This document shows positions 17,836 to 27,360 of a DNA stretch of 64,000 nucleotides, in pieces; within the stretch, counting starts at the first letter, position 1, and every line of letters starts with the position of its first letter. The notes beneath the pieces were generated by a model. That model was not told the origin of the DNA. It ran no database searches and saw only the letters and a list, made by a program, of their open reading frames with translations. The translations under genes and the position numbers were made by a program. Source of the stretch: PALSA-1003 sp963741315 (lineage in GTDB: Bacteria > Pseudomonadota > Gammaproteobacteria > Burkholderiales > Casimicrobiaceae); the NCBI GenBank assembly GCA_963741315.1, contig CAVUHK010000004.1, positions 620,001 through 684,000 on the forward strand. The letters run 5' to 3'.

Positions 17836-19257
17836 CTAGTGCGTCAGACTTTGCTGCTTGTCGGTCGTTGATCCGGTGTTGACTGGCGGATGCCACGCAT
17901 CGAATCCGCCGCCCAGTGCGAGATACAGGTTCACCCGCTGAACGAGGCGCTCGGACTGTACCCGGAGGAGCGCGACTTGCGCCGCGTACAGCGAGAGCTG
18001 CTGTTGCTGCACTCCGCGCAGGTCGCCCGACCCTACGCGGAAGCGAACGCCTGAAAGATCGAGGCCGCGAGTGTTCTCGCGCACCGCAGCCATGAGATAT
18101 GTTTCGCGCTCGGCGAGCGCAAAGCCGTTGGACAGCGCGTCCTCGACTTCGGCGAATGCACGCGTGCTCACGCGCGCGTAATCGGCGATCGCCTGCTTCT
18201 GCTCGGCGGTACGCACGTCGACTTGCGCCTGCAGCTGACCGCCGAGAAAAATCGGCTGCAAGAGACTCGCGCCTAAGCTGAAGACGGGATTGTCGTGGTT
18301 CTGCAGCACGAAGAGTTCGCTCGAGATCGAGGTGAGGCTTGCGGTGAGCGTAATGCGAGGCAGGCGCGCCGCCTTGGCCTCTTCGGTGCGATAGAACGCG
18401 CCGGCAACGCGTCGCTCGGCGCCGATGACATCGGGTCGCCGCTCAAGCAATTCCGAGGGCAGTCCGACCGGCACGTCACCCGGCCACGACGCAAGGCGAG
18501 GCGGCGCCTGGATCGCGGCGGCGGGGTATCGGCCGAGCAGCGTTTCGAGTGCTCGCAGCGCCTGCACATAGGACGCGTCGAGGCTGCGCTCCGTATCGCG
18601 CAATGATGCGACACTCGCTTGGGCGATGGTTACGTCGTACTCGTCGCCGCGACCCACGCGCAACCGGTCCTGCGAAAGCGCTACCAGCTGCTCTGACGAC
18701 ATGCGCATTGCGGTCGCCTGCGCCTTTTGCATGCGCGCCTCGGTCGCCAGGAACCAACCCTTCGCCACCAGCGCCGCAATAGATTGGCGCGCGTATTCGG
18801 CGTCGAGCTGCGCAGCCGCGTATTGCTCCTGCGAGAAAGCCTGGTTCGCGCGCACCCGTCCCCAGAGGTCGAGCTCCCAATTCGCGAAGAAGCCGACGCC
18901 GGAAAGGCCGCTGCTGTCGGACATCTTGCCGCCGCCCCGGGCAAGCACATTCACCTGCGGATACAGCGTTGCGCCCGACGACTTGAGATACGCGGCCGCC
19001 AGCTCGACGCGCGCCTGCGCGGCGCGCAGATCGGCGTTGTACGCGATGGCTTCTGCGACGAGCGCCTCCAGCTCGCGATCGTGGAATTCGGCCAGCCACT
19101 GGTCGCGCACGGCGCTGGCGCTGCCGCCCGCCGCGTAATTCGCAGGTAGAGTCGTGTTGGGCAATGCCTCCTTGCGCACCGCCTCGCGATCCGGAGGCGG
19201 CGCGAGCGCGCATCCACCAAGGAGCGCGATCAGCCCGACAGCGACAAATCCCTTCAT
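17836..19257 (-). CDS. Efflux outer-membrane lipoprotein (NodT/OprM family)
   Basis: A 473-residue TolC-like channel. The signal peptide ends in the lipobox LLGGCAL (Cys16), so it is lipid-anchored. It has the two OEP repeats: ELEALVAEAIAYNADLRAAQARVE in the first half and RRPDVIGAERRVAGAFYRTEEAKAA in the second. It begins in an ATGA overlap with the HlyD gene, which marks it as the outer-membrane exit duct of that system. Length is normal. Confidence 0.92.
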   Translation of the reverse strand: MKGFVAVGLIALLGGCALAPPPDREAVRKEALPNTTLPANYAAGGSASAVRDQWLAEFHDRELEALVAEAIAYNADLRAAQARVELAAAYLKSSGATLYPQVNVLARGGGKMSDSSGLSGVGFFANWELDLWGRVRANQAFSQEQYAAAQLDAEYARQSIAALVAKGWFLATEARMQKAQATAMRMSSEQLVALSQDRLRVGRGDEYDVTIAQASVASLRDTERSLDASYVQALRALETLLGRYPAAAIQAPPRLASWPGDVPVGLPSELLERRPDVIGAERRVAGAFYRTEEAKAARLPRITLTASLTSISSELFVLQNHDNPVFSLGASLLQPIFLGGQLQAQVDVRTAEQKQAIADYARVSTRAFAEVEDALSNGFALAERETYLMAAVRENTRGLDLSGVRFRVGSGDLRGVQQQQLSLYAAQVALLRVQSERLVQRVNLYLALGGGFDAWHPPVNTGSTTDKQQSLTH

Positions 19258-20480
19258 CAGTGCAGCTTGAGCACGAGGTAGTTCATGTACGAACCCACGC
19301 GCAGGATCACCTTGCGCAGGATGTGCAGGAACTCCGCGTGTTGCGTGTAGATGGCAGCGTCGCCGACCGCGCCGGCGGCAAGAAACCGATCGCGATCGCG
19401 CTCGGCGAGGTCGAACTTGACGGCGAACACCCCGGGCGGCTGAGTGGCGAGCGCCGACATCGGGATCGTGCCGCTGGCCGGCAGCTGGCCCTGGCCGATC
19501 GCCCAGACGATCGAATCCACCTTGCCCTTGATGATCTGGCCAGGATACGTCTCCAGCGCGAACTCGGCTTCGTCACCCGGCGCCACCTTGGTAAGTTCGT
19601 TCTGCGCAAAGAAGGCGATCACCTGTCCGCTAGCTTCCACCAGCGTCATCACCGGGTTCAGCGGCAGCCCCGCGACGAAGGCGCCCGGTCGCAGCTGCAG
19701 ATTGATGACAAAACACTCGCACGGCGACAGCGTGGTCGTCTGTTCGAGCAGCCACTTGGCGTTGGAGAGCTGCGCGCGGATCTGCGCGACCTGCGCGTAG
19801 GTGCCGTCGACTTTGGTGCCCAGCTTCTGCTTGACCTGGCCGACCGATGCCAGCGACTGCGCCTCCGCCGCCTGCGCCTGAGCCTGAGCGTTGCGCGCCG
19901 ATTCACGGCTGGCGACCAGCTCGGCGAGATTGGCTTCCGCCTGCTCGAGGTCGAAGCGCGTGCCGGCGCCGGATTGCGCGAGCTCGCGGTTCTGCTCGAC
20001 GCGCTTACGCGCGAGCGCGACCTTCGCATCAATTTCCGCGATGCGCGAAGTCGCCTGCGCGATCGCCGCGCGGGATTCGATGACCTTGGCGTTGGCGCCG
20101 GTCAATGTCTCTTCCGTCTCGCGCTGACCGCCCTGAGCCATTGCCAGCTGTGCCTCGAGGTTCGCGACGTCCAGCGCGTAGGGAGTAGGATCGACGCGGA
20201 ACAGCACGTCTCCCTTGTGCACCAGCACATTGCCTTCCTCGACGGGCACCTCGAGCACGCGCCCCCTCACCTGCGACACGATCGGGATCGTGTATTTGTA
20301 GACGCGCAGCTTCGCTGAGGACGGTGCGACCACATTCAGCGTAAGGATCATGATCGTCAGCGCAACGATCGGAATGGTGACGACGATGACCTGCGACGTG
20401 ATGTTCCACGGCAGCCATTTGAACTTGATGAAAATGAGCCATACGAAGAAGGCGTAGATGCCTAGGAGCAGGATGTCCAT
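19257..20480 (-). CDS. HlyD/EmrA-type membrane fusion protein (YibH/YiaV-like)
   Basis: 407 residues. Two N-terminal membrane segments (about 5-20 and 28-50) precede the biotinyl-lipoyl-like domain (VSQVRGRVLEVPVEEGNVLVHKGDVLFRVDP), a long coiled-coil hairpin (about residues 110-240) and a beta-barrel domain. The double N-terminal membrane segment and partnership with a DUF3302 gene match Escherichia coli YibH/YiaV rather than pump-associated HlyD proteins. It is ten bases from the DUF3302 gene and overlaps the outer-membrane factor gene. It should bridge the periplasm; its inner-membrane partner is unclear. Confidence 0.9.
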   Translation of the reverse strand: MDILLLGIYAFFVWLIFIKFKWLPWNITSQVIVVTIPIVALTIMILTLNVVAPSSAKLRVYKYTIPIVSQVRGRVLEVPVEEGNVLVHKGDVLFRVDPTPYALDVANLEAQLAMAQGGQRETEETLTGANAKVIESRAAIAQATSRIAEIDAKVALARKRVEQNRELAQSGAGTRFDLEQAEANLAELVASRESARNAQAQAQAAEAQSLASVGQVKQKLGTKVDGTYAQVAQIRAQLSNAKWLLEQTTTLSPCECFVINLQLRPGAFVAGLPLNPVMTLVEASGQVIAFFAQNELTKVAPGDEAEFALETYPGQIIKGKVDSIVWAIGQGQLPASGTIPMSALATQPPGVFAVKFDLAERDRDRFLAAGAVGDAAIYTQHAEFLHILRKVILRVGSYMNYLVLKLH

Positions 20481-20489
20481 GGAGGCGTC

Positions 20490-21014
20490 CTATGCGTCCT
20501 TGGGCGCCGGCGGCGGGGCATGCAGGTCGCGGTGCAGCGTCTCGAGGTGCTCGGGCAAGTGGCCGCGCTCGGCCATCCTATCGAGCTCGCGGCGCAGGTG
20601 ATCGATTTCCGCGTCCAGCAACCCGCCCTCCTTCGCCTTCGCGCCGCGCTCGATGAAGTAATCCTCGTGCTTGTCGGTCCCGTACGCCATGCGGTAGGCC
20701 ACCGGACGCGAATACGCCCACAGCCACGCGATTGGCCAGAGGAGCCCCCCAAAGAAAAGCGACAGCACGCACAACGTGTTGATCGCGTCTTTTTGCGGAT
20801 GGTGGCGCTTTTCGGCGACCTTCTCGGGCAGGATGTGCACGATCCAGAAAACGACGAGCACGACGACCGGGACGACGATGAGCACGACGATCGCGATCCA
20901 ATCGGCGACCGTATCCAGCGCGTCGCCGGAAAACAGCGAAGCGGCCGCCCCTGCGGAATGAAGCAACGCGCAAACAGCAATCAGAATGACATTGACTCGC
21001 GGCCGGAATGGCAT
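20490..21014 (-). CDS. DUF3302 inner-membrane protein (YiaW/YibI-like)
   Basis: A 174-residue protein with an N-terminal hydrophobic segment or signal (residues 8-28), a strongly hydrophobic segment WIAIVVLIVVPVVVLVVF (about 39-58), then EKVAEKRHHPQKDAINTLCVLSLFFGG, where the third membrane segment starts. This HPQKDAI pattern is characteristic of DUF3302. The tail is a soluble helix (LRRELDRMAERGHLPEH). The start is ATG 21014. It is first in the operon with HlyD and the outer-membrane factor. Function unknown. Confidence 0.85.
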   Translation of the reverse strand: MPFRPRVNVILIAVCALLHSAGAAASLFSGDALDTVADWIAIVVLIVVPVVVLVVFWIVHILPEKVAEKRHHPQKDAINTLCVLSLFFGGLLWPIAWLWAYSRPVAYRMAYGTDKHEDYFIERGAKAKEGGLLDAEIDHLRRELDRMAERGHLPEHLETLHRDLHAPPPAPKDA

Positions 21015-21103
21015 ACGGCGTACCCTCGATGAAACGTCCTGGCGGGCATATATTAGCGCGCCCGGGTTCCCGAGGATACGACTTAGGTCCGGACGGCCTT
21101 GAG

Positions 21104-22075
21104 TCATTCGAGCTTGAGGTTTGCGCTCTTGGCCAGGTTGACCCAGAACTTGTCGTCCTCCATCAGGAACGCACTGAACTGCTCTGGTGATGTGGACAGC
21201 GAAACTTCGGTGCCCTCGCGCGCCAAAATGGCTTTCACCGACGGCTGCTGCATCGCGGTGACGGTCGCGTCGTAGATCTTCTTGACGATGGGTTGCGGCG
21301 TGCCGGCAGGCACGAACATCCCATACCAGAACTCGAGGTTGTATTCCGGCAGCCCCGCTTCCCTCATGCCGGGCAGCCCCGGGACCAGCTCCGAGCGCTC
21401 GCGCGTACTGACTGCGAGCGCGAGCAGCTTGCCCCCGTTGACCTGGGGCAGCACCGATGGCGATGTGCCGAAGGTCAGTTGGGTGTCCCCCGCCATCACC
21501 GACTGGATTGCCAGGCTGCCGCCGCGGTAGGGAATGTGCGTCATCTGTGCGCCGGTGAGCTGGGTGAAAAGCGCGGCGCCGAGGTGCGGCGCAGAGCCAT
21601 TGCCGGAGGTCGAGTAATTGAGCTTGCCGGGATCCTTTTTCGCTGCCGCGATAAGATCGGACACCGAGCGAATGCCCGTGGCGGGATTGACCGCCAGGAC
21701 GAGCGGAGATGTCGTCATCTTGGTTATGGCAATCAAGTCCTTCGCCGTGTACGTCAGCGAAGGATTGAGCGCCGGGTTGACCGAAATGCTGCTGGGGCTT
21801 GCGATCAGCAGCGTATAGCCGTCCGGTGCAGATTTGGCGACCATGTCCGCCGCAATGCTCGATCCGTTTCCCGGCCTGTTGTCGACGACCACCGTCTGGC
21901 CGAGCGCCTTGCCAAACGCATCGCTCATCGCGCGCGCCACCGAGTCGGCCGCCCCGCCGGGCGCGAAGCCGATGACCAGCCGTATGGGTTTGCTCGGGTA
22001 AGCGGACGGCTGTGCATTCGCGTCGCAACCGATGGTCGCGACAGCGAGCAGCAGAACGAGGCCAAATGCTTTCAT
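21104..22075 (-). CDS. Bug-family tripartite tricarboxylate transporter receptor
   Basis: A 323-residue periplasmic receptor. Signal peptide MKAFGLVLLLAVATIGCDANAQ; it contains a Cys after VATIG that could be a lipobox, though cleavage after NAQ is equally plausible. Motifs: YPSKPIRLVIGFAPGGAADSVAR, VVVDNRPGNGSSIAADM, APDGYTLLIAS, HIPYRGGSLAIQSVMAG. ATG 22075 follows GGGGAGA. It lies directly downstream of the reductase, enoyl-CoA hydratase and CoA-transferase genes, so it probably supplies the acid that the CaiB transferase activates. Confidence 0.9.
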   Translation of the reverse strand: MKAFGLVLLLAVATIGCDANAQPSAYPSKPIRLVIGFAPGGAADSVARAMSDAFGKALGQTVVVDNRPGNGSSIAADMVAKSAPDGYTLLIASPSSISVNPALNPSLTYTAKDLIAITKMTTSPLVLAVNPATGIRSVSDLIAAAKKDPGKLNYSTSGNGSAPHLGAALFTQLTGAQMTHIPYRGGSLAIQSVMAGDTQLTFGTSPSVLPQVNGGKLLALAVSTRERSELVPGLPGMREAGLPEYNLEFWYGMFVPAGTPQPIVKKIYDATVTAMQQPSVKAILAREGTEVSLSTSPEQFSAFLMEDDKFWVNLAKSANLKLE

Positions 22076-22106
22076 TGCATGTCTCCCCATTCGAAACTCC
22101 GGAATA

Positions 22107-23106
22107 TCATGCCGCGACCGGCATGCGCAGGACGATCTTGCCGACATGCGCACCGGTTTCCATGCGTGCCTTGGCTTCCTTCAGCTGCGGGAAGTCGATG
22201 ACCTGGTCGATGTGGGGCTTGATGCGCCCCGCGGCGATATGCGGCATCACATCCGCAACGAATCTCGGCACCGCCGCCGATCGTTGCTCCTTGGTGCGCA
22301 ACTTGTTGGACACGCCGAAGAGCGTGAGGCGCTTGGCGTGCAAAGCGCCGAGGTCGATGTCGGAATGAACCACGCCATCGACATATCCTACCGTGGCGAG
22401 CCGGCCTTCGAAGGCAAGCGCGCGGATGTCCTCGGCGAACACCGTATCCGCCGACGGTATTGACGATGAGATCGGCGCCGTGCCCGCCCGTTGTCTTCAT
22501 TACCGTGTCGGCGAAGTCGGCTGCGCGCGTGCACAAGCCAACATCGAGCCCGGCGCGCCCGAGCAGCGCCAACTTGTCCTTCGATCCCGAGGTGCCGATG
22601 ACCATTGCGCCCAGCATTTTTCCCATCTGCAGCGAAGCCACGCCAACGCCCGACGACACGCCATTGATCAAAAGCCATTCGCCAGCCCTGAGGCGGCCTT
22701 GCAGCACCAGCATGTCGTACGACACCAGGAAGGTCATCGGGATGCCAGCCGCCTGCTCCCAGGACAGGGTCGGCGGCACCGCGATGGCCTCTGCCTGCTC
22801 CATCAGGGCATATTCGGAAAATGCACCCGCGCACCGCCCCATGACGCGATCGCCTGCCCTGAAGGCAGTGACACCGTCGCCAACTGCCACGACTTCACCG
22901 GCGCCCTCTCCGCCGATGGCCTTCCACGTGCCGGCCTTGCCGTGCAGGCCATGGCCCACGACGAATTCACCCCGATTGAGCGCTGCCGCATGCATGCGCA
23001 CCAGGAGCTGGTTCGACGCCGGCTGCGGTACCGGCGTGTCCCGCAATTCCAGCACGGTATCCGCATCGGTCATCAGCATCCACCAGGACTGCATCGAGGA
23101 CTGCAT
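22107..23106 (-). pseudogene. Zinc-binding-type alcohol dehydrogenase/quinone oxidoreductase, frameshifted
   Basis: A medium-chain dehydrogenase (MDR, quinone-reductase-like) of about 332 residues once corrected. The N-terminal GroES-like domain (LLVRMHAAALNRGEF, AIGGEGAGEVVAVGDGV) and the Rossmann start GVSSGVGVASLQMGKMLGA are in one frame. The C-terminus (FAEDIRALAFEGRLATVGYV, then PHIDQVIDFPQLKEAKARME) is in another. The break is a surplus A near 22445 (GGATACGG for GGA-TCG-G); the span is 3n+1 bases. Structural zinc cysteines are absent, as in quinone-type members. Same operon as the enoyl-CoA hydratase and CaiB genes. Confidence 0.8.
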
Positions 23107-23115
23107 GAGTCGTTA

Positions 23116-23925
23116 CTAGCGGCCCGTGAAGACAGGTTTGCGTTTCTGCATGAATGCGCTGCGACCCTCGGCGTAATCCTCGCTCTCGAAGCAACCACGG
23201 ATCAGCGATGCGCACAGCGCCGTGTCCACGTCGGGCGACTGTTTCAGGACTTCACGCACAATCGCTTTGGCGGCCGCGATCGTGAGCGGCGCGTTGTCGG
23301 CCAGCGCGGAGGTGTACTCGCCCAACATCGCGATGAGGTCCTCCGGCGCGCACACCCGCGACACCAGACCGAGTGATTTCGCTTCCAAGGCATCGATTCG
23401 CCGGGCGGTGAAGAACAGGTCCTTGGCGGCGCCGGGGCCGATCAGGTTGACCAGATTTTTCATTGCCGAATATCGGTACCCAAGGCCCAGTCGGGCAGCG
23501 GGAATCGCGAACACCGAGTCGGAAGACGCCACCCGAATATCGCAGCTGATCGCGACGTTCACGCCCCCGCCGATGCAGTAGCCGCGAATGCAGGCCAGCG
23601 TCGGCTTGGAGAAATTCTGAATCGCCGTCAGCGTCTCTTCGGCCATCGCTTCGTAGCGACTCACGGCCGCGCGCGCGGCGCGCATATCCTCGAACTGCGA
23701 GATGTCGGCGCCGGAAATGAAAGCCTTGTCGCCCGCCCCCGAGAAGACGACCAGAAGTACTCGATCGTCATCTTGCGCGAGCCGTAAAAGCGGCGGCACA
23801 GCTTCCCACATCTCGACCGACAGGGCATTGTGCTTCGCGGGATTATTGAAGCGGATGTGCAGTGTTCGACCGTCAAGCCAGGTCTGCATCCGTTCGGTGC
23901 TTGCTTCGTAGACGGCATTCGGCAT
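23116..23925 (-). CDS. Enoyl-CoA hydratase/isomerase family protein
   Basis: A 269-residue crotonase-fold enzyme. Oxyanion-hole segments: GDKAFISGADISQFE (about residues 67-80) and IRGYCIGGGVNVAISCDIR (about 112-130). AIPAARLGLGYRYSA follows where a catalytic Glu of true hydratases is often found; here it is less clear, so isomerase or hydrolase activity is possible. The ATG at 23925 shares its A with the TGA of the upstream CaiB gene (TGATG). It acts downstream of CoA activation in the same operon. Confidence 0.88.
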   Translation of the reverse strand: MPNAVYEASTERMQTWLDGRTLHIRFNNPAKHNALSVEMWEAVPPLLRLAQDDDRVLLVVFSGAGDKAFISGADISQFEDMRAARAAVSRYEAMAEETLTAIQNFSKPTLACIRGYCIGGGVNVAISCDIRVASSDSVFAIPAARLGLGYRYSAMKNLVNLIGPGAAKDLFFTARRIDALEAKSLGLVSRVCAPEDLIAMLGEYTSALADNAPLTIAAAKAIVREVLKQSPDVDTALCASLIRGCFESEDYAEGRSAFMQKRKPVFTGR

Positions 23926-25115
23926 CAAAAGACTCCCGCGGACTTCATTCGCGCAAGGTCATCGCGGCTCAAGCCAAGCTCGAGCAGAACTTCTTCGGTG
24001 TGCTCTCCACGGCGCGGCGCGGCGCGGGCGATGGTGCTGGGTGTTCGCTCCAGCTGCATCGGCTGGCCGACCAGGCGCTGAGGGCCCAGCCGACTGGAGA
24101 CGACTTCCTTGACCATTCCAAGGTGATCGATCTGCGGCTGTGCGAACACCTCGCGCATGTCGCTGATGAGTCCGCTGGCGACACCGCCCTCATTGAATTG
24201 CTCGATCCAATAGCTGCGATCCTGCGCCGCGAGACGCCGGTTGATCTCCGCATTGAGCGACTCGCGATTGACGGAACGACCTGCTTTGTCGTGATAGCGC
24301 TGGTCGGTGATCCATTCTGGCGCGCCAAGGATGTTGCAGAAGCGCTCCCAGATCTTGGAGCCGAACACCGCGATGTTCAGGTAGCCATCGCGGGCCTTGT
24401 AGACCCCGGTCGGAATGCTGGTTGGGTGGAAATTGCCTGCCTGCGTTGCAACTTCGCCGTCAATCAGGAAGCGCGAGGTCTGGAAATCCATCATGTACAC
24501 CATCGCTTGCAACAGCGAAGTGTGCAGGTACTGGCCTTTGCCGGAGGATTCGCGTTCCAGCAGCGCAACCAGGATGCCCTGCGCCGCGAAAATCCCGGCG
24601 CACAAATCGGCGATCGGGATTCCTACACGCATTGGACCTTCGCCGGAGGTTCCAGTAACTGACATCAACCCGCCCATGCCCTGCGCGATCTGGTCGAAAC
24701 CCGGGCGAGATGCGAGGGGGCCCGTTTGGCCAAAACCGGAGATGCTGGCGTACACGAGACGAGGATTGTCGGCCGCCAGGGTCTCGTAATCGATGCCCAG
24801 ACGGTATTTCACATCCGGCCGGAAGTTCTCGACGACCACGTCCGCGCTTGCGATCAGGCGTTTCAACGTCGCGATACCCTCGGCCTCCTTGAGGTTGAGT
24901 GTGATCGAACGCTTGTTGCGGTGCGTGTGCTGGTAGTCGGAGCCGTCCTGTCCCCCGAGCGTATCGTCGCCACGCATGTGTTCGGGCATTTGCACCTGGA
25001 TGACATCCGCACCCCAGTCCGCCAGTTGACGGCAGGCCGTGGGGCCCGCGCGCACCTGGGTGAGGTCGATGACGCGGAAGCGTTGCAGGGCCGAGGAAGC
25101 CGGCAGGTGTGCCAT
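23925..25115 (-). CDS. CaiB/BaiF family (class III) CoA-transferase
   Basis: A 396-residue CoA-transferase that would move CoA between an acyl-CoA donor and a carboxylic acid. Family features: RVIDLTQVRAGPTACRQLADWGADVIQV at the N-terminus, DYQHTHRNKRSITLNLK, ADVVVENFRPDVKYRLGIDYE and YASISGFGQTGPLASRPGFDQIAQGMGG, in which Asp (PGFDQ) is the expected nucleophile. It is first in the operon with enoyl-CoA hydratase, reductase and Bug receptor, and divergent from a LigB-like dioxygenase gene. The acid substrate is unknown. Confidence 0.9.
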   Translation of the reverse strand: MAHLPASSALQRFRVIDLTQVRAGPTACRQLADWGADVIQVQMPEHMRGDDTLGGQDGSDYQHTHRNKRSITLNLKEAEGIATLKRLIASADVVVENFRPDVKYRLGIDYETLAADNPRLVYASISGFGQTGPLASRPGFDQIAQGMGGLMSVTGTSGEGPMRVGIPIADLCAGIFAAQGILVALLERESSGKGQYLHTSLLQAMVYMMDFQTSRFLIDGEVATQAGNFHPTSIPTGVYKARDGYLNIAVFGSKIWERFCNILGAPEWITDQRYHDKAGRSVNRESLNAEINRRLAAQDRSYWIEQFNEGGVASGLISDMREVFAQPQIDHLGMVKEVVSSRLGPQRLVGQPMQLERTPSTIARAAPRRGEHTEEVLLELGLSRDDLARMKSAGVF

Positions 25116-25220
25116 ATTCAGCTCGCATCGTCGGCTGTTGACAGTGGTTAATTGTAGTCTTTACCATGGTCGAGTAGCCATCGTTGCATTCCCTCTGGAG
25201 TTTTCCTGAATACGTCACGC

Positions 25221-26000
25221 ATGCCCGCCATGTATGTGCCGCATGGCGGTGGACCTTCGTTTTTCATGGCCGGAGAACGCAAGCGCCGATACCAGCCCAC
25301 GGAAGACTTCCTGCGGAGCATTCGAAGCACGCTTCCCGCAACGCCTACCGCCATCCTGATTGCAACTGCGCACTGGGAAACGGCGGTGCCAAGCTTTACC
25401 GGTGGCAGGCAACCCGAGCTGATCTATGACTACTATGGGTTTCCACCCGAGACTTACAAGTTGACATATGCCGCCCCGGGCCATCCTGAGTTGGCCGAGC
25501 GGGCTGCCGCGCTGGTCCAAAAGGCGGGCTATTCAGCCGTCGTCGATTCGCACCATGGATGGGACCACGGTGTATTCATCCCGCTGAAAGTCATGTTTCC
25601 TGACGCGGACATCCCGGTAGTGGCAATGTCCCTTCAGTCCAGCCTCGATCCGATGCTGCATTGTGAATTGGGCGCTGCACTTCGAACCCTGCGCGACGAA
25701 GGCGTACTCATCGTGGGTGGTGGCATGAGCTACCACAACCTGCAGGATTTCAACGCCGCCGCACCAGCTTCGTATGAATTTCACGACTGGCTGGACGGCG
25801 CATTGTCCGGCGCCTGGGGTGAGCGTAGCCAACATCTTTCCTCATGGAGCAATGCCCCGGGAGGGCGAGCGTCGCATCCTCGGGAAGAGCATCTGATTCC
25901 ACTGATGGTCGCAAGTGGAGCGGGCTCCGACTTGCCTGCGCGACGGATGTGGAAGGGGTCGGTGGGCCCGAGTTGCTTGGCTGCCTGGGCTTTTGACTAG
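25221..26000 (+). CDS. Class III extradiol dioxygenase, DODA/LigB-like
   Basis: A 259-residue single-domain protein of the LigB superfamily. Metal-site motifs are present: HGGGPSFFM (first His), ATAHWETAVP (second His), DSHHGWDHGVFIPLKVMFPDADIPVVAMSLQ around residues 110-138, and MSYHNLQDF. The family cleaves catechol-type rings with non-haem Fe(II) (or Zn in plant-type DODA relatives). It is alone on its strand, divergent from the CaiB operon. It may be the ring-opening enzyme for that operon, but the N-terminal start (ATG 25221) and substrate are uncertain. Confidence 0.85.
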   Translation: MPAMYVPHGGGPSFFMAGERKRRYQPTEDFLRSIRSTLPATPTAILIATAHWETAVPSFTGGRQPELIYDYYGFPPETYKLTYAAPGHPELAERAAALVQKAGYSAVVDSHHGWDHGVFIPLKVMFPDADIPVVAMSLQSSLDPMLHCELGAALRTLRDEGVLIVGGGMSYHNLQDFNAAAPASYEFHDWLDGALSGAWGERSQHLSSWSNAPGGRASHPREEHLIPLMVASGAGSDLPARRMWKGSVGPSCLAAWAFD

Positions 26001-26054
26001 GCGGTTGCTTGGCTTCCAGCGTCGTCACGCTGCCGGAGTGGCTCGCACAAGCGC

Positions 26055-27344
26055 CTATTTAACGAGGCCGAAGCTGCGCGGCAGCCACCAGTAGACTTCG
26101 GGCCAGTAGGTGACCGCCATCAGCACCACCAGCATGCAGGCGAGCAATGGCAGCAGCGGTGGAATCAGCTTTTCCATCGAAATCTTGCCGACCTTGCACG
26201 CGACAAACAACGCAGTGCCTACCGGCGGCGTGGTCAGGCCGAACGACAGGTTGATGACCATGATCAGGCCGAGGTGAACCAGGTCGATGCCAAACTTGCT
26301 CGCCAGCGGCATCAGTATCGGCACCAGCATGATCAACGCCGGGGTCATGTCGATGAACATGCCGACGACGAGCAGGAACAGGTTCAGGATCAGCAGGAAC
26401 GCCCATTTCTCCGGGATCAGGTTGAAGAAGTTGTCAGCCAGCATCTTCGGCAGGTTCTCGTAGGTAAGGATCCACGAGAACACTGAACACGTCGCGATAA
26501 GCAGCATCACCACGGCGTTGGTCAGGCAACACTCCCAGATGATCTCCGGCAGGTCACGCCATTTGATTTCCTTGTAGATGAAGATCGTCAGAAACATCGC
26601 ATACACGCACGCCGCGGCCCCTGCTTCGGTCGCGGTGAACACGCCGGAGAGGATTCCGCCGAGGATGATCACCATGGTGAACGCGCCCGCCATGCCGTCG
26701 AACACGCGACGGATCTTTTCGTGGCGGGTCAACTGCGGCAGGATTTTCTTGTGATAGACCTTGCCGTGGATAAAGCTTGCGACCATCAGCGAAAGCCCGA
26801 TCATCACGCCGGGAATGACCCCTGCGAGGAAGAGCGCGGCGATCGACACGTTGCCCGCGATATGGGCAAAGATGATCATGCCGATCGAGGGCGGAATGAT
26901 CGGCCCCATCGTCGCCGCGGTCAGCACGATCGCGGTGGCGAACCGGCGACTGTAGCCGTCTTTGACCATCCCCGGGATCATCATGCTGCCGATCGACGAC
27001 ACCTCGGCGACCGCCGAGCCGGTGACGCCTCCGAAGAACATCGACGCGACGACGACGATCTGCGCGAGACTGCCGGGCAACCAGCCAACCAAAACTTCCG
27101 CCATTCGCACCAGTCGCAATGCGACACCGCCGCGGGCCATCAGCGTCCCGGCGAAGACGAAGAAGATCACGGCGAGCAGTGGGAACGTATTCAGCGACAC
27201 GAGCATCCGCTGGACGATCGTCGCGTTGTCCACACCGGGGAGCAGCAACGTCGAGACGACGGACGCGACGCCCACGGAAAACGAGATCGGCACGCTGAGC
27301 GCCATCAGCACAACGAAGACGATGCCGAGGATGACAAGTGTCAT
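26055..27344 (-). CDS. dctM: TRAP transporter large permease (DctM family), second system
   Basis: A 429-residue polytopic channel protein. Family motifs: FFGGVTGSAVAEVSSIGSMM, MGPIIPPSIGMIIFAH, FTATEAGAAACVYAMF and LTTPPVGTALFVACKVG. It is transcribed after the receptor (28927) and the small permease (27877), sixteen bases from the latter. Normal length and full motif set. Confidence 0.92.
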   Translation of the reverse strand: MTLVILGIVFVVLMALSVPISFSVGVASVVSTLLLPGVDNATIVQRMLVSLNTFPLLAVIFFVFAGTLMARGGVALRLVRMAEVLVGWLPGSLAQIVVVASMFFGGVTGSAVAEVSSIGSMMIPGMVKDGYSRRFATAIVLTAATMGPIIPPSIGMIIFAHIAGNVSIAALFLAGVIPGVMIGLSLMVASFIHGKVYHKKILPQLTRHEKIRRVFDGMAGAFTMVIILGGILSGVFTATEAGAAACVYAMFLTIFIYKEIKWRDLPEIIWECCLTNAVVMLLIATCSVFSWILTYENLPKMLADNFFNLIPEKWAFLLILNLFLLVVGMFIDMTPALIMLVPILMPLASKFGIDLVHLGLIMVINLSFGLTTPPVGTALFVACKVGKISMEKLIPPLLPLLACMLVVLMAVTYWPEVYWWLPRSFGLVK

Positions 27345-27360
27345 GGCCTAGCTCACCACC

